Assembly: GCF_007988885.1 (NCBI RefSeq)
Contig: NZ_BJUZ01000002.1
Location: 558,001 to 622,000 of the forward strand
Reading direction: 5' to 3'
DNA length: 64,000 bases
DNA from: Gluconobacter wancherniae NBRC 103581
GTDB lineage: Bacteria; Pseudomonadota; Alphaproteobacteria; Acetobacterales; Acetobacteraceae
In this document: in pieces, positions 46,032 to 54,096 of the stretch
Layout of the letters: every line of letters begins with the position of its first letter
Numbering within the stretch: position 1 is the first letter of the stretch
Notes under the pieces: model-generated
The model's input: the letters and a program-made list of their open reading frames with translations, nothing else
Told to the model about the DNA's origin: nothing
The model's database searches: none
Position numbers and translations under genes: made by a program

Positions 46032-46328
46032 TTAGGCCCGCTGACGTTCCCCGCCGGATTTCTTTAAAAGCTCCTGAGGAACTTCCACGTCAATTTCCAG
46101 CATGGAGCAACCGCTTGTGCGATCCACCTTGATCTGGACCTTGTCCTGATCAACCGCGATGTGACGCGCAATAACTGCCATGATTTCCTTGTGCAGCTTT
46201 TGAATCAGCTCGGAATCACCGCTTTCACCCGCCCCACGTTCGTGGGCAAGCAGGATCTGGAGGCGATCACGGGCGACCGCACTGCTGGACTGCTGGCGTT
46301 TGGCAAACAGGTTTCCGAGAAAGCTCAT
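46032..46328 (-). CDS. minE: Cell division topological factor MinE
   Basis: 98 residues. N-terminal [12 protein letters not shown] membrane-targeting segment and [13 protein letters not shown] MinD-contact helix, then the topological specificity domain with [17 protein letters not shown]. Stimulates MinD ATPase to drive pole-to-pole oscillation. Coupled to minD by a 4-bp overlap. Confidence 0.97.
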   Translation of the reverse strand: MSFLGNLFAKRQQSSSAVARDRLQILLAHERGAGESGDSELIQKLHKEIMAVIARHIAVDQDKVQIKVDRTSGCSMLEIDVEVPQELLKKSGGERQRA

Positions 46329-47143
46329 GCGACCCTCTTCTTGTTGAAGAGCCAGTCAAAGATCCCACGCTTCTCGACTGGAACCGAAACGTCGATCTTT
46401 TCACCGGCCAGGCGACGGGCGGCTTCGAAATAGGCGCGGGCAGGCATGCTGTCGGGAGCTGCGAGCGTAACTGGTGCACCGACATTCGAAGATTTCAGGA
46501 CGTCCTCGCTCTCCGGCACAATGCCTAGAAGCGGAATAGAAAGAATTTCGAGTACGTCTTCAACGCTCAGCATTTCCTTGCGAGCGGCGCGGGCCGGATC
46601 GTAGCGCGTGAGGAGGAGATGCTTCTCCATGTGCTCACCACGCTCGGCGCGTGCAGTTTTGCTGTCCAGCATTCCAATGATGCGATCCGAATCACGAACC
46701 GAGCTGACCTCCGGGTTCGTGACGATCACGGCCTGGTCTGCATGGTACATTGCAAGCTGCGCGCCGCGTTCGATACCAGCCGGGCTGTCACACAGGACCC
46801 AGTCGAACTTTTCGCGAAGTTCGTCCATGACGCGTGCCACACCCTCGGGGGTCAGTGCGTCTTTGTCCCGGGTCTGGGACGCGGGCAGAATGGACAGGGT
46901 TTCGCAACGTTTGTCACGGATTAGTGCTTGTGAGAGCCGTGCATCACCCTGAACGACATTGATGAGGTCGAACACAACGCGGCGTTCCGCACCCATGACC
47001 AGATCAAGGTTTCGAAGCCCGACGTCAAAATCCACGACGGCCACGTTCTGGCCGCTCTGCGCGAGAGCAGCACCGAGGGCGGCGGTAGATGTTGTCTTGC
47101 CGACGCCACCCTTGCCGGAGGTGACAACCAGGACCTTCGCCAT
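46325..47143 (-). CDS. minD: Septum site-determining ATPase MinD
   Basis: 272 residues. Deviant Walker [11 protein letters not shown] at about 10-19, [16 protein letters not shown] as Walker A', [13 protein letters not shown] as switch II, and a C-terminal amphipathic membrane-targeting helix [10 protein letters not shown]. Recruits MinC to the membrane to block Z-ring assembly away from mid-cell. Confidence 0.98.
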   Translation of the reverse strand: MAKVLVVTSGKGGVGKTTSTAALGAALAQSGQNVAVVDFDVGLRNLDLVMGAERRVVFDLINVVQGDARLSQALIRDKRCETLSILPASQTRDKDALTPEGVARVMDELREKFDWVLCDSPAGIERGAQLAMYHADQAVIVTNPEVSSVRDSDRIIGMLDSKTARAERGEHMEKHLLLTRYDPARAARKEMLSVEDVLEILSIPLLGIVPESEDVLKSSNVGAPVTLAAPDSMPARAYFEAARRLAGEKIDVSVPVEKRGIFDWLFNKKRVA

Positions 47144-47287
47144 GAATACTCCAAAAACTCTGTTACGGCCCTGTCTGGCCGTCTGTCGCGCGGACTGCGC
47201 TTATGCGTTCAGTCTATGGAAACCTTATAGGGTCCGGCAACAGGTGAATAAAGGCGGTTCCGAGGCAACCATGGAAAAAAGCTGTTT

Positions 47288-48022
47288 TTAGGACAAAAGT
47301 GGAATGACGCTCACGCGGTCTTCATCGAGTACTGCCTGAGCGGGACGTCCGGAAAGAGAGGCGTCGATGTCCTCGAAGACGGCGTAATAGCCATCGATCG
47401 CCAGAAGCTCTGCTTCAAGGCGGGATGCAAATATCCGAACCTTTGAATTGCCGCCAACGCCTGCAATCGCGCGGCCCCGCAGTGTCCCGTAAATGTGGAT
47501 TGATCCCGCGGCCACTATCTCAGCGCCGGACGAGACGGATCCAAGTACGACGATGTCACCATGCAGATGCTGAATGGACTGCCCGGAGCGGATCGCCCCA
47601 TTCAGAATGAGAGTTTCCGCGGGCGTAGCGGGGAGAGCGGTAGGGGTAGCAGCAGCATCGTCCGGTATCTCGACGGCACCTGAGGCCCGACCACCATCAA
47701 AACTTTCCGGCCACTCCCAGTTGGCAAGTGCGGGCCAGCTGCGATCTCCACCCTCAATGCCAATCAGTCGTACTCCGCGGCTTCTGAGTTCATCCAGCAG
47801 GCTTGCAAGGCCGGGCTCTCTGGCGCCCAGAAGGCCCAGGTCCAGAATAACCGGTTTACCGCTGAAGAAAGAGCCGGATCGGGCGATCTGCTGATCGAGA
47901 CCATCAAGCCACTGTGCGAGAGGGGCCTCCGGTGAAAGGACCAGTGCAAGAAATGACCGTCCGCGTGCACGGATTCGCATTGGTGCGCTTTGTGAAGAGA
48001 CGGAAGCGGAGGGATCGATCAT
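47288..48022 (-). CDS. minC: Septum site-determining protein MinC
   Basis: 244 residues from the ATG at 48022; the frame extends further upstream, but that would overlap the divergent fzlA-like gene's start and gives a longer than usual protein. No strong ribosome site decides the start. N-terminal FtsZ-inhibiting domain (about 15-110) and C-terminal beta-helix that binds MinD (NGAIRSGQSI, GDIVVLGSVSSGAEIVAAGSIHIYGTLRGRAIAG) are clear. It is separated from minD by 144 bp. Confidence 0.93.
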   Translation of the reverse strand: MIDPSASVSSQSAPMRIRARGRSFLALVLSPEAPLAQWLDGLDQQIARSGSFFSGKPVILDLGLLGAREPGLASLLDELRSRGVRLIGIEGGDRSWPALANWEWPESFDGGRASGAVEIPDDAAATPTALPATPAETLILNGAIRSGQSIQHLHGDIVVLGSVSSGAEIVAAGSIHIYGTLRGRAIAGVGGNSKVRIFASRLEAELLAIDGYYAVFEDIDASLSGRPAQAVLDEDRVSVIPLLS

Positions 48023-48099
48023 GGAAAATTCGCTGGACCTGTACCGGATAGCCCGATGTGCTCTTGTTGCACGGGCCTTGGCTGACATAGAAAGTGAGG

Positions 48100-48768
48100 A
48101 TGCGTATCCTGCATCACCTTCCACTGTCTCCGCAATGCCGACAGGTCCGTCTCGTGCTCGGCGAGAAGCGACTGCCCTATGAACCTGTGATCGAACGGGT
48201 GTGGGAGCGGCGCGAGGAATTCCTTCATCTTAACCCTTCGGGTGAGGTTCCTGTCCTTGTCGAGGAAAATGGTCTCGCGATCCCCGAAGGGCGTGTGATC
48301 TGCGAATATCTAGACGAAGCCTATCCGGACACCCCGCTTATGGGCCGCACTCTTGCAGAGCGCGTCGAGACCCGCCGCCTGATGGCGTGGTTCGATACGA
48401 AATTTGCAGCCGAGGTCACGCGCAATCTTGTAGGTGAAAAGGTGGATAAGCGTCAGTTCGGACGAGGCCATCCTGACGGCAATGCTCTTCGTGCGGGTTA
48501 CGCGAATATGCGTTTCCACATGGATTATATCGGCTGGCTGGCCGAAACACGGACCTGGCTTGCTGGGCCCGCGCTCTCCATGGCTGATTTCGCAGCGGCT
48601 GCACATCTTTCGGCTCTGGATTTTATCGGGGACGTGGACTGGTCCAAGGCTCCGGCTGCGAAAGACTGGTATGCACGGGTAAAATCCCGCCCCTGTTTCC
48701 GCAGTCTTCTTAATGATCGTGTCAGCGGGTTCAATCCTCCCGAACACTACGCAAATCTCGATTTCTGA
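48100..48768 (+). CDS. fzlA: Glutathione S-transferase-like protein, FzlA type
   Basis: 222 residues from ATG at 48100 (GTG at 48094 is an alternative). Thioredoxin-fold N domain (HHLPLSPQCRQVRLVLGEKRLPYEPV, SGEVPVLVEENGLAIPEGRVICEYLDEA) and all-helical C domain (TWLAGPALSMADFAAAAHLSALDFIGDVDW). The ending PPEHYANLDF resembles the conserved C-terminal tail of FzlA, the alphaproteobacterial protein that binds FtsZ and controls constriction. Divergent location from minCDE fits this. The identification rests on recalled similarity, not on a search. Confidence 0.65.
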   Translation: MRILHHLPLSPQCRQVRLVLGEKRLPYEPVIERVWERREEFLHLNPSGEVPVLVEENGLAIPEGRVICEYLDEAYPDTPLMGRTLAERVETRRLMAWFDTKFAAEVTRNLVGEKVDKRQFGRGHPDGNALRAGYANMRFHMDYIGWLAETRTWLAGPALSMADFAAAAHLSALDFIGDVDWSKAPAAKDWYARVKSRPCFRSLLNDRVSGFNPPEHYANLDF

Positions 48769-48778
48769 GGAAACTGGC

Positions 48779-49954
48779 ATGATCTGGGATGTTGTCGTTC
48801 TCGGCGCGGGCGCGGCGGGCCTTATGGCCGCAGCTACTGCCGGGCAGGGTGGTGCACGCGTGCTGGTTCTGGACCATGGCCCAGAGCCAGGGCGCAAAAT
48901 CCTCATATCTGGCGGGGGGCGCTGCAACTTCACGCACATGGACACCAGCCCGAACTGTTTTTTGTCCCAGAACCGTCACTTCGCACGCTCAGCGCTTGCC
49001 CGTTATACGCCCAAGAACTTTCTGGAGCTTGTAGAGCGTCACCGGATCGCTTGGCACGAAAAAGCCAAAGGACAGCTTTTCTGTGACGGTTCTGCGAGAC
49101 AGATCGTCGAAATGCTCGTCTCTGAAGCACATGATGCGGGCTGTACGCTCTGGATGGACACCCGGATCACGGATGTTGAGCGTGAGGGGGAAGAGTTCCG
49201 GGTCGTGACGGACCATGCGGAAATCAGAACCCGGAAAGTCATTCTGGCAACGGGCGGTCTGTCTATTCCCAAACTCGGGGCGTCGGATCTGTCGCTTCGT
49301 CTGGCAAAGCGCTTTGGCCTGAAACTTGTCGAGACTGCTCCTGCTCTTGTGCCCCTGATTCTGGCAGATGCTGACCCCTCACTTGCGGGTGTTTCCCTCA
49401 ATGTTGCTGCTCGTGGTCATGGTAAGGCCGCACGCTTCGAAGACGGAATGGTCTTTACGCATCGGGGGCTCTCGGGGCCGGCTATCTTGCAGGCTTCATC
49501 ATATATGGAAGCCGGAAAGCCCGTCGAAATTGATCTTTTGCCGGGACGTGACGTGTTTCAGATGCTGCTCGATATCAAAAAAGCGCGTCCCAAAGCTCTG
49601 CCGCCATCCCTTCTTGAAGCGCTTCCGTCCCGGCTGGCAAAAGAGCTGGCTTCGGATCTTGGAGATGTGATGTTGGCCAATCAGCCGGATCGTCAGTTGA
49701 AGGCGCTTGCCGAGCGGGTATCGCGCTGGACCTTTCTGCCCGCGGGAACAGAAGGGTATGCAAAGGCCGAGGTCATGCGTGGGGGAATCGATACGCGTGG
49801 TTTGTCTTCGCAGACAATGGAAGCCCGCGATGTGCCAGGTCTTTATGCAATCGGTGAGGCTGTTGATGTAACGGGCTGGCTTGGTGGCCATAATTTCCAA
49901 TGGGCTTGGGCGAGTGGAGTTGCGGCTGGTAAAGCAGCTGCGGGCGTCGTCTGA
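48779..49954 (+). CDS. BaiN/HI0933-family FAD-dependent oxidoreductase
   Basis: 391 residues from ATG at 48779 (GAGG 9 nt upstream). Dinucleotide motif VLGAGAAGLMAAATAGQGG at the N terminus, GRKILISGGGRCNFTH as the family signature, VILATGGLSIPKLGASDL, and the C-terminal GLYAIGEAVDVTGWLGGHNFQWAWASG motif with bound flavin. Function in this family is poorly defined. It begins 10 bp after the FzlA-like gene. Confidence 0.9.
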   Translation: MIWDVVVLGAGAAGLMAAATAGQGGARVLVLDHGPEPGRKILISGGGRCNFTHMDTSPNCFLSQNRHFARSALARYTPKNFLELVERHRIAWHEKAKGQLFCDGSARQIVEMLVSEAHDAGCTLWMDTRITDVEREGEEFRVVTDHAEIRTRKVILATGGLSIPKLGASDLSLRLAKRFGLKLVETAPALVPLILADADPSLAGVSLNVAARGHGKAARFEDGMVFTHRGLSGPAILQASSYMEAGKPVEIDLLPGRDVFQMLLDIKKARPKALPPSLLEALPSRLAKELASDLGDVMLANQPDRQLKALAERVSRWTFLPAGTEGYAKAEVMRGGIDTRGLSSQTMEARDVPGLYAIGEAVDVTGWLGGHNFQWAWASGVAAGKAAAGVV

Positions 49955-50088
49955 ATTTCTGAATCCGTTCGGGCGTCACGATCTGGACATGTCGCCAGGA
50001 TAGGCTTGATGGGCGCGATAGAACTTCGGTCCCTGTCAGTCGTTTCCGTTGCCGCACTATCTCTTACTGTTTTCATGGGGAAGCAATC

Positions 50089-50334
50089 ATGTCCCGTTCC
50101 ATTCTTCGGACTACTCTGAGCGCCGCTGCCGGTCTGTCGTTCCTTGGCCTTGGAGCCTGTGTCGGAACTGCCGCTCCGGGGCCTGTGGCGCCGGGCACTC
50201 CGGTTGCCGGGTATGGCTATACCTGCAAGGCGGGCATTTACACGTGCAAGATGCCGACCCAGGTTCCGCTGGGTGCGCCATGTTCGTGCCCCGGTCTCGG
50301 CGCTGCCAGCTATGGAAATATCCATCAGCCCTGA
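50089..50334 (+). CDS. Small cysteine-containing lipoprotein
   Basis: 81 residues, with GGGGAAG 4 nt before the ATG. Lipoprotein signal with lipobox GLGAC (Cys24), then a Gly/Pro/Ala linker and a compact end with four Cys: YTCKAGIYTCK and APCSCPGLG. The pattern suggests two disulfides or a metal site in the envelope. Family not recognised. Confidence 0.7.
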   Translation: MSRSILRTTLSAAAGLSFLGLGACVGTAAPGPVAPGTPVAGYGYTCKAGIYTCKMPTQVPLGAPCSCPGLGAASYGNIHQP

Positions 50335-50392
50335 TCTGCTAATCTCTACGCGTCCGTTGGCCGTTGCGTAATGGGCGCGTAGAAGAGTTGTC

Positions 50393-51628
50393 ATGCAGGA
50401 CGGATCATTTGGTTTAGTGCAGTTTTTACCATGGCTCATCGCGATATTGTCCATGGGGATCGCCGCTGTTGCGCTCTTGCGTGGCGGTGGAGGCCATGGT
50501 GTTACAAGGCTTCTGGAGCGGGAAGCACGTGATCGCGCGCAGGATGCTGAATATCAGCGTGCTCATCTCGCCGATGTGGAGCGCGTTATTGCGGGGCGTC
50601 TGGAGCAATTGCGCCTTGAAACCAGCGAGCGACTTGGGACGCTGACGCAGCGCATAGGGCATGATCAGGCAGAGGCAAGGCTCCTGATTTCCGATGCATT
50701 GCGAGAGATGAGCCAGAGCCAAAGCGAGCAGATTGAACGTATCCGCATCACCGTGAATGAACAGCTTCACGGGGCCGTTGAAAAGCAGATGCAGAGCAGC
50801 TTTCAACGTGTAGTCGAGCAGTTCAGCGCCATGCAGAAAGCGCTGGGCGAGGTCACCAGCGTTACGGCGCAGATTGGCGATTTGAAACGACTCTTTTCCA
50901 ACGTCAAAACACGTGGTGGATGGGGAGAGGCACAGTGTCGCGCTATTCTCGACGATATCCTGCCTGAGGGAAGTTACGATACGAATTTCCGTCTTGGGGC
51001 AAGCGGGAGTGAGGTTGTCGAATTTGCCGTGAAGATGCCTGTCCGTGGGGAAAACGCTCCCCGCCTCGCCATTGATAGCAAGTTTCCGACGGAGGCCTAT
51101 GAACGCCTGCTGAATGCGTCCGAAATCAGCGATGTCGATGCAGAACGTGCGGCGCGAAAATCGCTTGAAACGTCCATCAAGTTTGAAGCTCGCAAGATTG
51201 CGTCCAAATATATTGTTCCTCCTGTGACGGTAGAATTTGCTGTTCTCTATCTTCCGACGGATGGCCTGTATGCCGAGATAGCGAGAATGCCCGGGGTTAT
51301 TGATGAAATCGGACGATTATATCGTGTCATCATCATGGGGCCTTCACTTTTGCCAGCAATGCTTCGAACGGTGCATCTGGGCTATGTAACGTTGTCCCTT
51401 GAAGAGCGGACGGAAGCTATCGCCACCCTTCTGGGAGCAACGCGGCAGGAGATGCTGCGGATGGATCAGGTGCTGGAGCGTCTGCAGCGCAATGCCGGGA
51501 CCATAGGAAATACCATTGAGGAAGCACGCCGCCGTTCCCGCGTTCTGGGGCGCCGCCTGAGAGCATTGGATGGTGTAGAGCCGTCGGAAGAAATTTCTGA
51601 TGCAGGCCCTGCTGAGGAACTGCTCTGA
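50393..51628 (+). CDS. rmuC: RmuC family DNA recombination protein
   Basis: 411 residues. N-terminal membrane helix (about 10-28), long coiled-coil (about 40-160), then the RmuC nuclease-like domain with VKTRGGWGEAQCRAILDDILP, AIDSKFPTEAYERLL and FAVLYLPTDGLYAEIAR. Known to limit recombination between inverted repeats; precise activity uncertain. Ends about 30 bp before a perfect inverted repeat. Confidence 0.95.
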   Translation: MQDGSFGLVQFLPWLIAILSMGIAAVALLRGGGGHGVTRLLEREARDRAQDAEYQRAHLADVERVIAGRLEQLRLETSERLGTLTQRIGHDQAEARLLISDALREMSQSQSEQIERIRITVNEQLHGAVEKQMQSSFQRVVEQFSAMQKALGEVTSVTAQIGDLKRLFSNVKTRGGWGEAQCRAILDDILPEGSYDTNFRLGASGSEVVEFAVKMPVRGENAPRLAIDSKFPTEAYERLLNASEISDVDAERAARKSLETSIKFEARKIASKYIVPPVTVEFAVLYLPTDGLYAEIARMPGVIDEIGRLYRVIIMGPSLLPAMLRTVHLGYVTLSLEERTEAIATLLGATRQEMLRMDQVLERLQRNAGTIGNTIEEARRRSRVLGRRLRALDGVEPSEEISDAGPAEELL

Positions 51629-51657
51629 CGGCAAAGTGTTGTTGCCTTAGAACTATG

Positions 51658-51688
51658 ATTGATCTGGCAGAACCGCTGCCAGATCAAT
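51658..51688. repeat. 13-bp perfect inverted repeat
   Basis: Arms 51658-51670 and 51676-51688 are perfectly complementary, with a five-base loop. No T-run follows on either strand, so it is either a weak terminator of rmuC or an operator 100 bp before the response regulator. Confidence 0.6.
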
Positions 51689-51788
51689 GTCGTATGCTTT
51701 AAGTGAGTTCAGTTGCCAATTATTCATTTGTCCAAGGTTTAAAGCGATTTTAATGGGATGACAGACACTCTTCCCGCATGTGAGGATC

Positions 51789-52517
51789 ATGAGCATGACG
51801 CCTGCACATGAACACGGGGCTGCCCGCCCTACCGATCCGATCGCACGGATTCTGTTGATCGAAGATGACGCGAGTATCGCGGCTGAAGTAGTCGACGAAT
51901 TGAAAACCCGTGGATATGACGTTCGTCACGAAAATACGGGGCGCAAAGGGCTCGATGAAGGGCGCTCGCGGAAATACGATCTGATGATCGTGGATCGCAT
52001 GCTTCCTGAGCTTGATGGCCTGAGCGTTATCGAGGCGCTGCGAGAGCAGAACATCACTGTTCCCGTTCTCGTTCTTTCTGCGCTGTCGGCGGTCGATGAT
52101 CGCGTGAGTGGTCTCAAAGCGGGGGGCGATGATTACCTGACCAAACCTTTCGCGATGGAAGAGCTTGCTGCCCGTCTGGAGGCGCTGATGCGTCGCCCGA
52201 ACGATAGCAGGGCGACAATGATTCATGTTGGTCCGCTATCGATGGATCTGATTGAGCGACGTGTTACCCGCGATGGCCGGGATGTGGAGCTTCTTCCTAG
52301 AGAGTTTCGTCTTCTGGAATACATGATGCGTAGGCCGGGCACCGTCCTGACGCGTACCATGCTTTTGGAGGATGTGTGGAATTATCGTTTTATCCCGCAG
52401 ACTAACCTTGTGGACGTTCATATCGGGAAGCTCCGCCGAAAGGTTGACGGGCCGGGGGAGGCGCCTCTGATACACAGCATTCGTGGAGCAGGATTTAGTC
52501 TCCGTGTTCCAGGCTGA
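51789..52517 (+). CDS. OmpR-type response regulator
   Basis: 242 residues from ATG at 51789. Receiver domain with Asp26/Asp27 acidic pair, phospho-acceptor Asp69 (YDLMIVDRMLPE) and Lys of GDDYLTKPF; then a winged-helix effector with RDGRDVELLPREFRLLEYMMRRPG and VDVHIGKLRRKVDG. Partner of the kinase immediately downstream, whose start overlaps. The neighbouring RND operon is its likely target (inference). Confidence 0.95.
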   Translation: MSMTPAHEHGAARPTDPIARILLIEDDASIAAEVVDELKTRGYDVRHENTGRKGLDEGRSRKYDLMIVDRMLPELDGLSVIEALREQNITVPVLVLSALSAVDDRVSGLKAGGDDYLTKPFAMEELAARLEALMRRPNDSRATMIHVGPLSMDLIERRVTRDGRDVELLPREFRLLEYMMRRPGTVLTRTMLLEDVWNYRFIPQTNLVDVHIGKLRRKVDGPGEAPLIHSIRGAGFSLRVPG

Positions 52518-53925
52518 TTTATTTCGGACGGCCACTTTCCGCCTGACACTTGCGTTTGTTGTGGCGATTATTTCGGGGATGCTGCTGCAGTTTGCGCTCG
52601 TATACGTCCAGATGAATGGATACGAGCTTGAGCGCTCCAACGACCTGCTGCAACGCGAAGCTGCCCTTCTGGTCCGAGAGACGCCTGAACAGCTTGAATA
52701 TGAGGTGCGGGAGCGTAGCAAGACCGATTTGAGGGTTATTCTGAACGGCGCGGCTCTATTCGATCTCGATCATAATATGATTGTGGGTGATATAAAAACC
52801 TGGCCGCAGGGACTCACCTTGGCTTCGCGGCCGCAGCGGGTATGGATCGATCCGCCGGGCGATCGGGCGTACGAAATGCGCTTTCTTGCAATGGAGGTGC
52901 TAGGACCGCCTGGCAGTGACCATCGGATTCTGGTGCTCGCACGCTCCATGCATATGGCAGATGAGCTCCGCTATATCACAAAGCGTGCTGCCCTCATTTC
53001 TGTCGTTCCGATTGTCGTCTTTGCGTTGCTGGCGGGCATCTTCCTGAGCCATCGCGCTCTTGGCCGCGTGAAGGAAATGCATGAGGCCATAGACCTCATC
53101 ATGGACGGCGATGTTCATGAACGCCTCCCTGCTGGTCGGGAGCAGGACGACCTCGAGCGGCTGGCGGGTTCAGTCAACCGGATGCTGGACAGACTCGAAC
53201 ATCTGCTTGATGAAATTCGAAATGTTGGCAACGATATCGCTCATGATCTGCGCACGCCACTCGCCCGTGTTCGTGCGAGGCTGGAGCGTGCTGCCGCTAC
53301 GCCGCACGACGCGGAATATCTGAATGCGACGATCGCTCAGGCGACACTCGATCTTGATCAGTGTTTTTCGATCATCACGGCGCTGCTCAGGATTGGAGAA
53401 ATCGAGAACGGTCGCCGTCGGGCAGGGTTCGCTCAGATGGATCTGAGTGCCCTGATTGCCGATATCGCGGATCTATACGAGCCGATTGCCGAGACTGAGG
53501 GTATTTCCCTTGCTGTGCATGGGATCAATCAGCCCATCACGCTTTATGGGGATGTTGATCTGCTTAATGAAGTGTTGGCTAACCTGATCGATAACGCCAT
53601 TAAGTTCACGCCTGCGGGGGGAAGTGTCTCGGTCGCTGCAGGGGCACATGACGATGGGAAAATCTGGCTGAAAGTAACGGATACGGGGATCGGTATTCCG
53701 GAAGATGAACGAGAGGCCGTGGTCGGTCGCTTCTATCGTTCTGACAAAAGTCGGCATGTTCCCGGTAGTGGGTTGGGCCTGAGCCTGGTCTCGGCAATCC
53801 TCCGGTTACACGGTGCGACGTTACAGATTATGGCCAATCGTGAAGATATGAAAATGCCCGGTTCCGTATTTAGTGTGCTTTTCCCGGCGGTCTCTCACAA
53901 TGACATTTCTGTGACATTTGGCTGA
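52504..53925 (+). CDS. Sensor histidine kinase
   Basis: 473 residues from GTG at 52504 (AGGA 10 nt upstream; GTG at 52483 is an alternative), overlapping the regulator stop. Two helices (about 12-35 and 160-180) bound a periplasmic sensor domain of about 120 residues with no recognised fold. HAMP, H-box NDIAHDLRTPLARVRARL, N-box NLIDNAIKFTP, G1 DTGIGIPEDE and G2 GSGLGLSL follow. Autophosphorylates and transfers phosphate to the regulator. Confidence 0.95.
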   Translation: MFQADLFRTATFRLTLAFVVAIISGMLLQFALVYVQMNGYELERSNDLLQREAALLVRETPEQLEYEVRERSKTDLRVILNGAALFDLDHNMIVGDIKTWPQGLTLASRPQRVWIDPPGDRAYEMRFLAMEVLGPPGSDHRILVLARSMHMADELRYITKRAALISVVPIVVFALLAGIFLSHRALGRVKEMHEAIDLIMDGDVHERLPAGREQDDLERLAGSVNRMLDRLEHLLDEIRNVGNDIAHDLRTPLARVRARLERAAATPHDAEYLNATIAQATLDLDQCFSIITALLRIGEIENGRRRAGFAQMDLSALIADIADLYEPIAETEGISLAVHGINQPITLYGDVDLLNEVLANLIDNAIKFTPAGGSVSVAAGAHDDGKIWLKVTDTGIGIPEDEREAVVGRFYRSDKSRHVPGSGLGLSLVSAILRLHGATLQIMANREDMKMPGSVFSVLFPAVSHNDISVTFG

Positions 53926-54096
53926 ATTTTCACGTTTTTTGGCGTTCAGGATGTTTTTTAAACTCTAATTTGCTTGTTGTTGAGGGCATGTCCGATATGA
54001 CTGACCCCGATTCAAAAGGGGATACCCGTTGAGACTCACAGGAACCGAGATCGCGAAACATTTGCGAGCTGGCCACGCTGAAGGCGCATACAGTTC

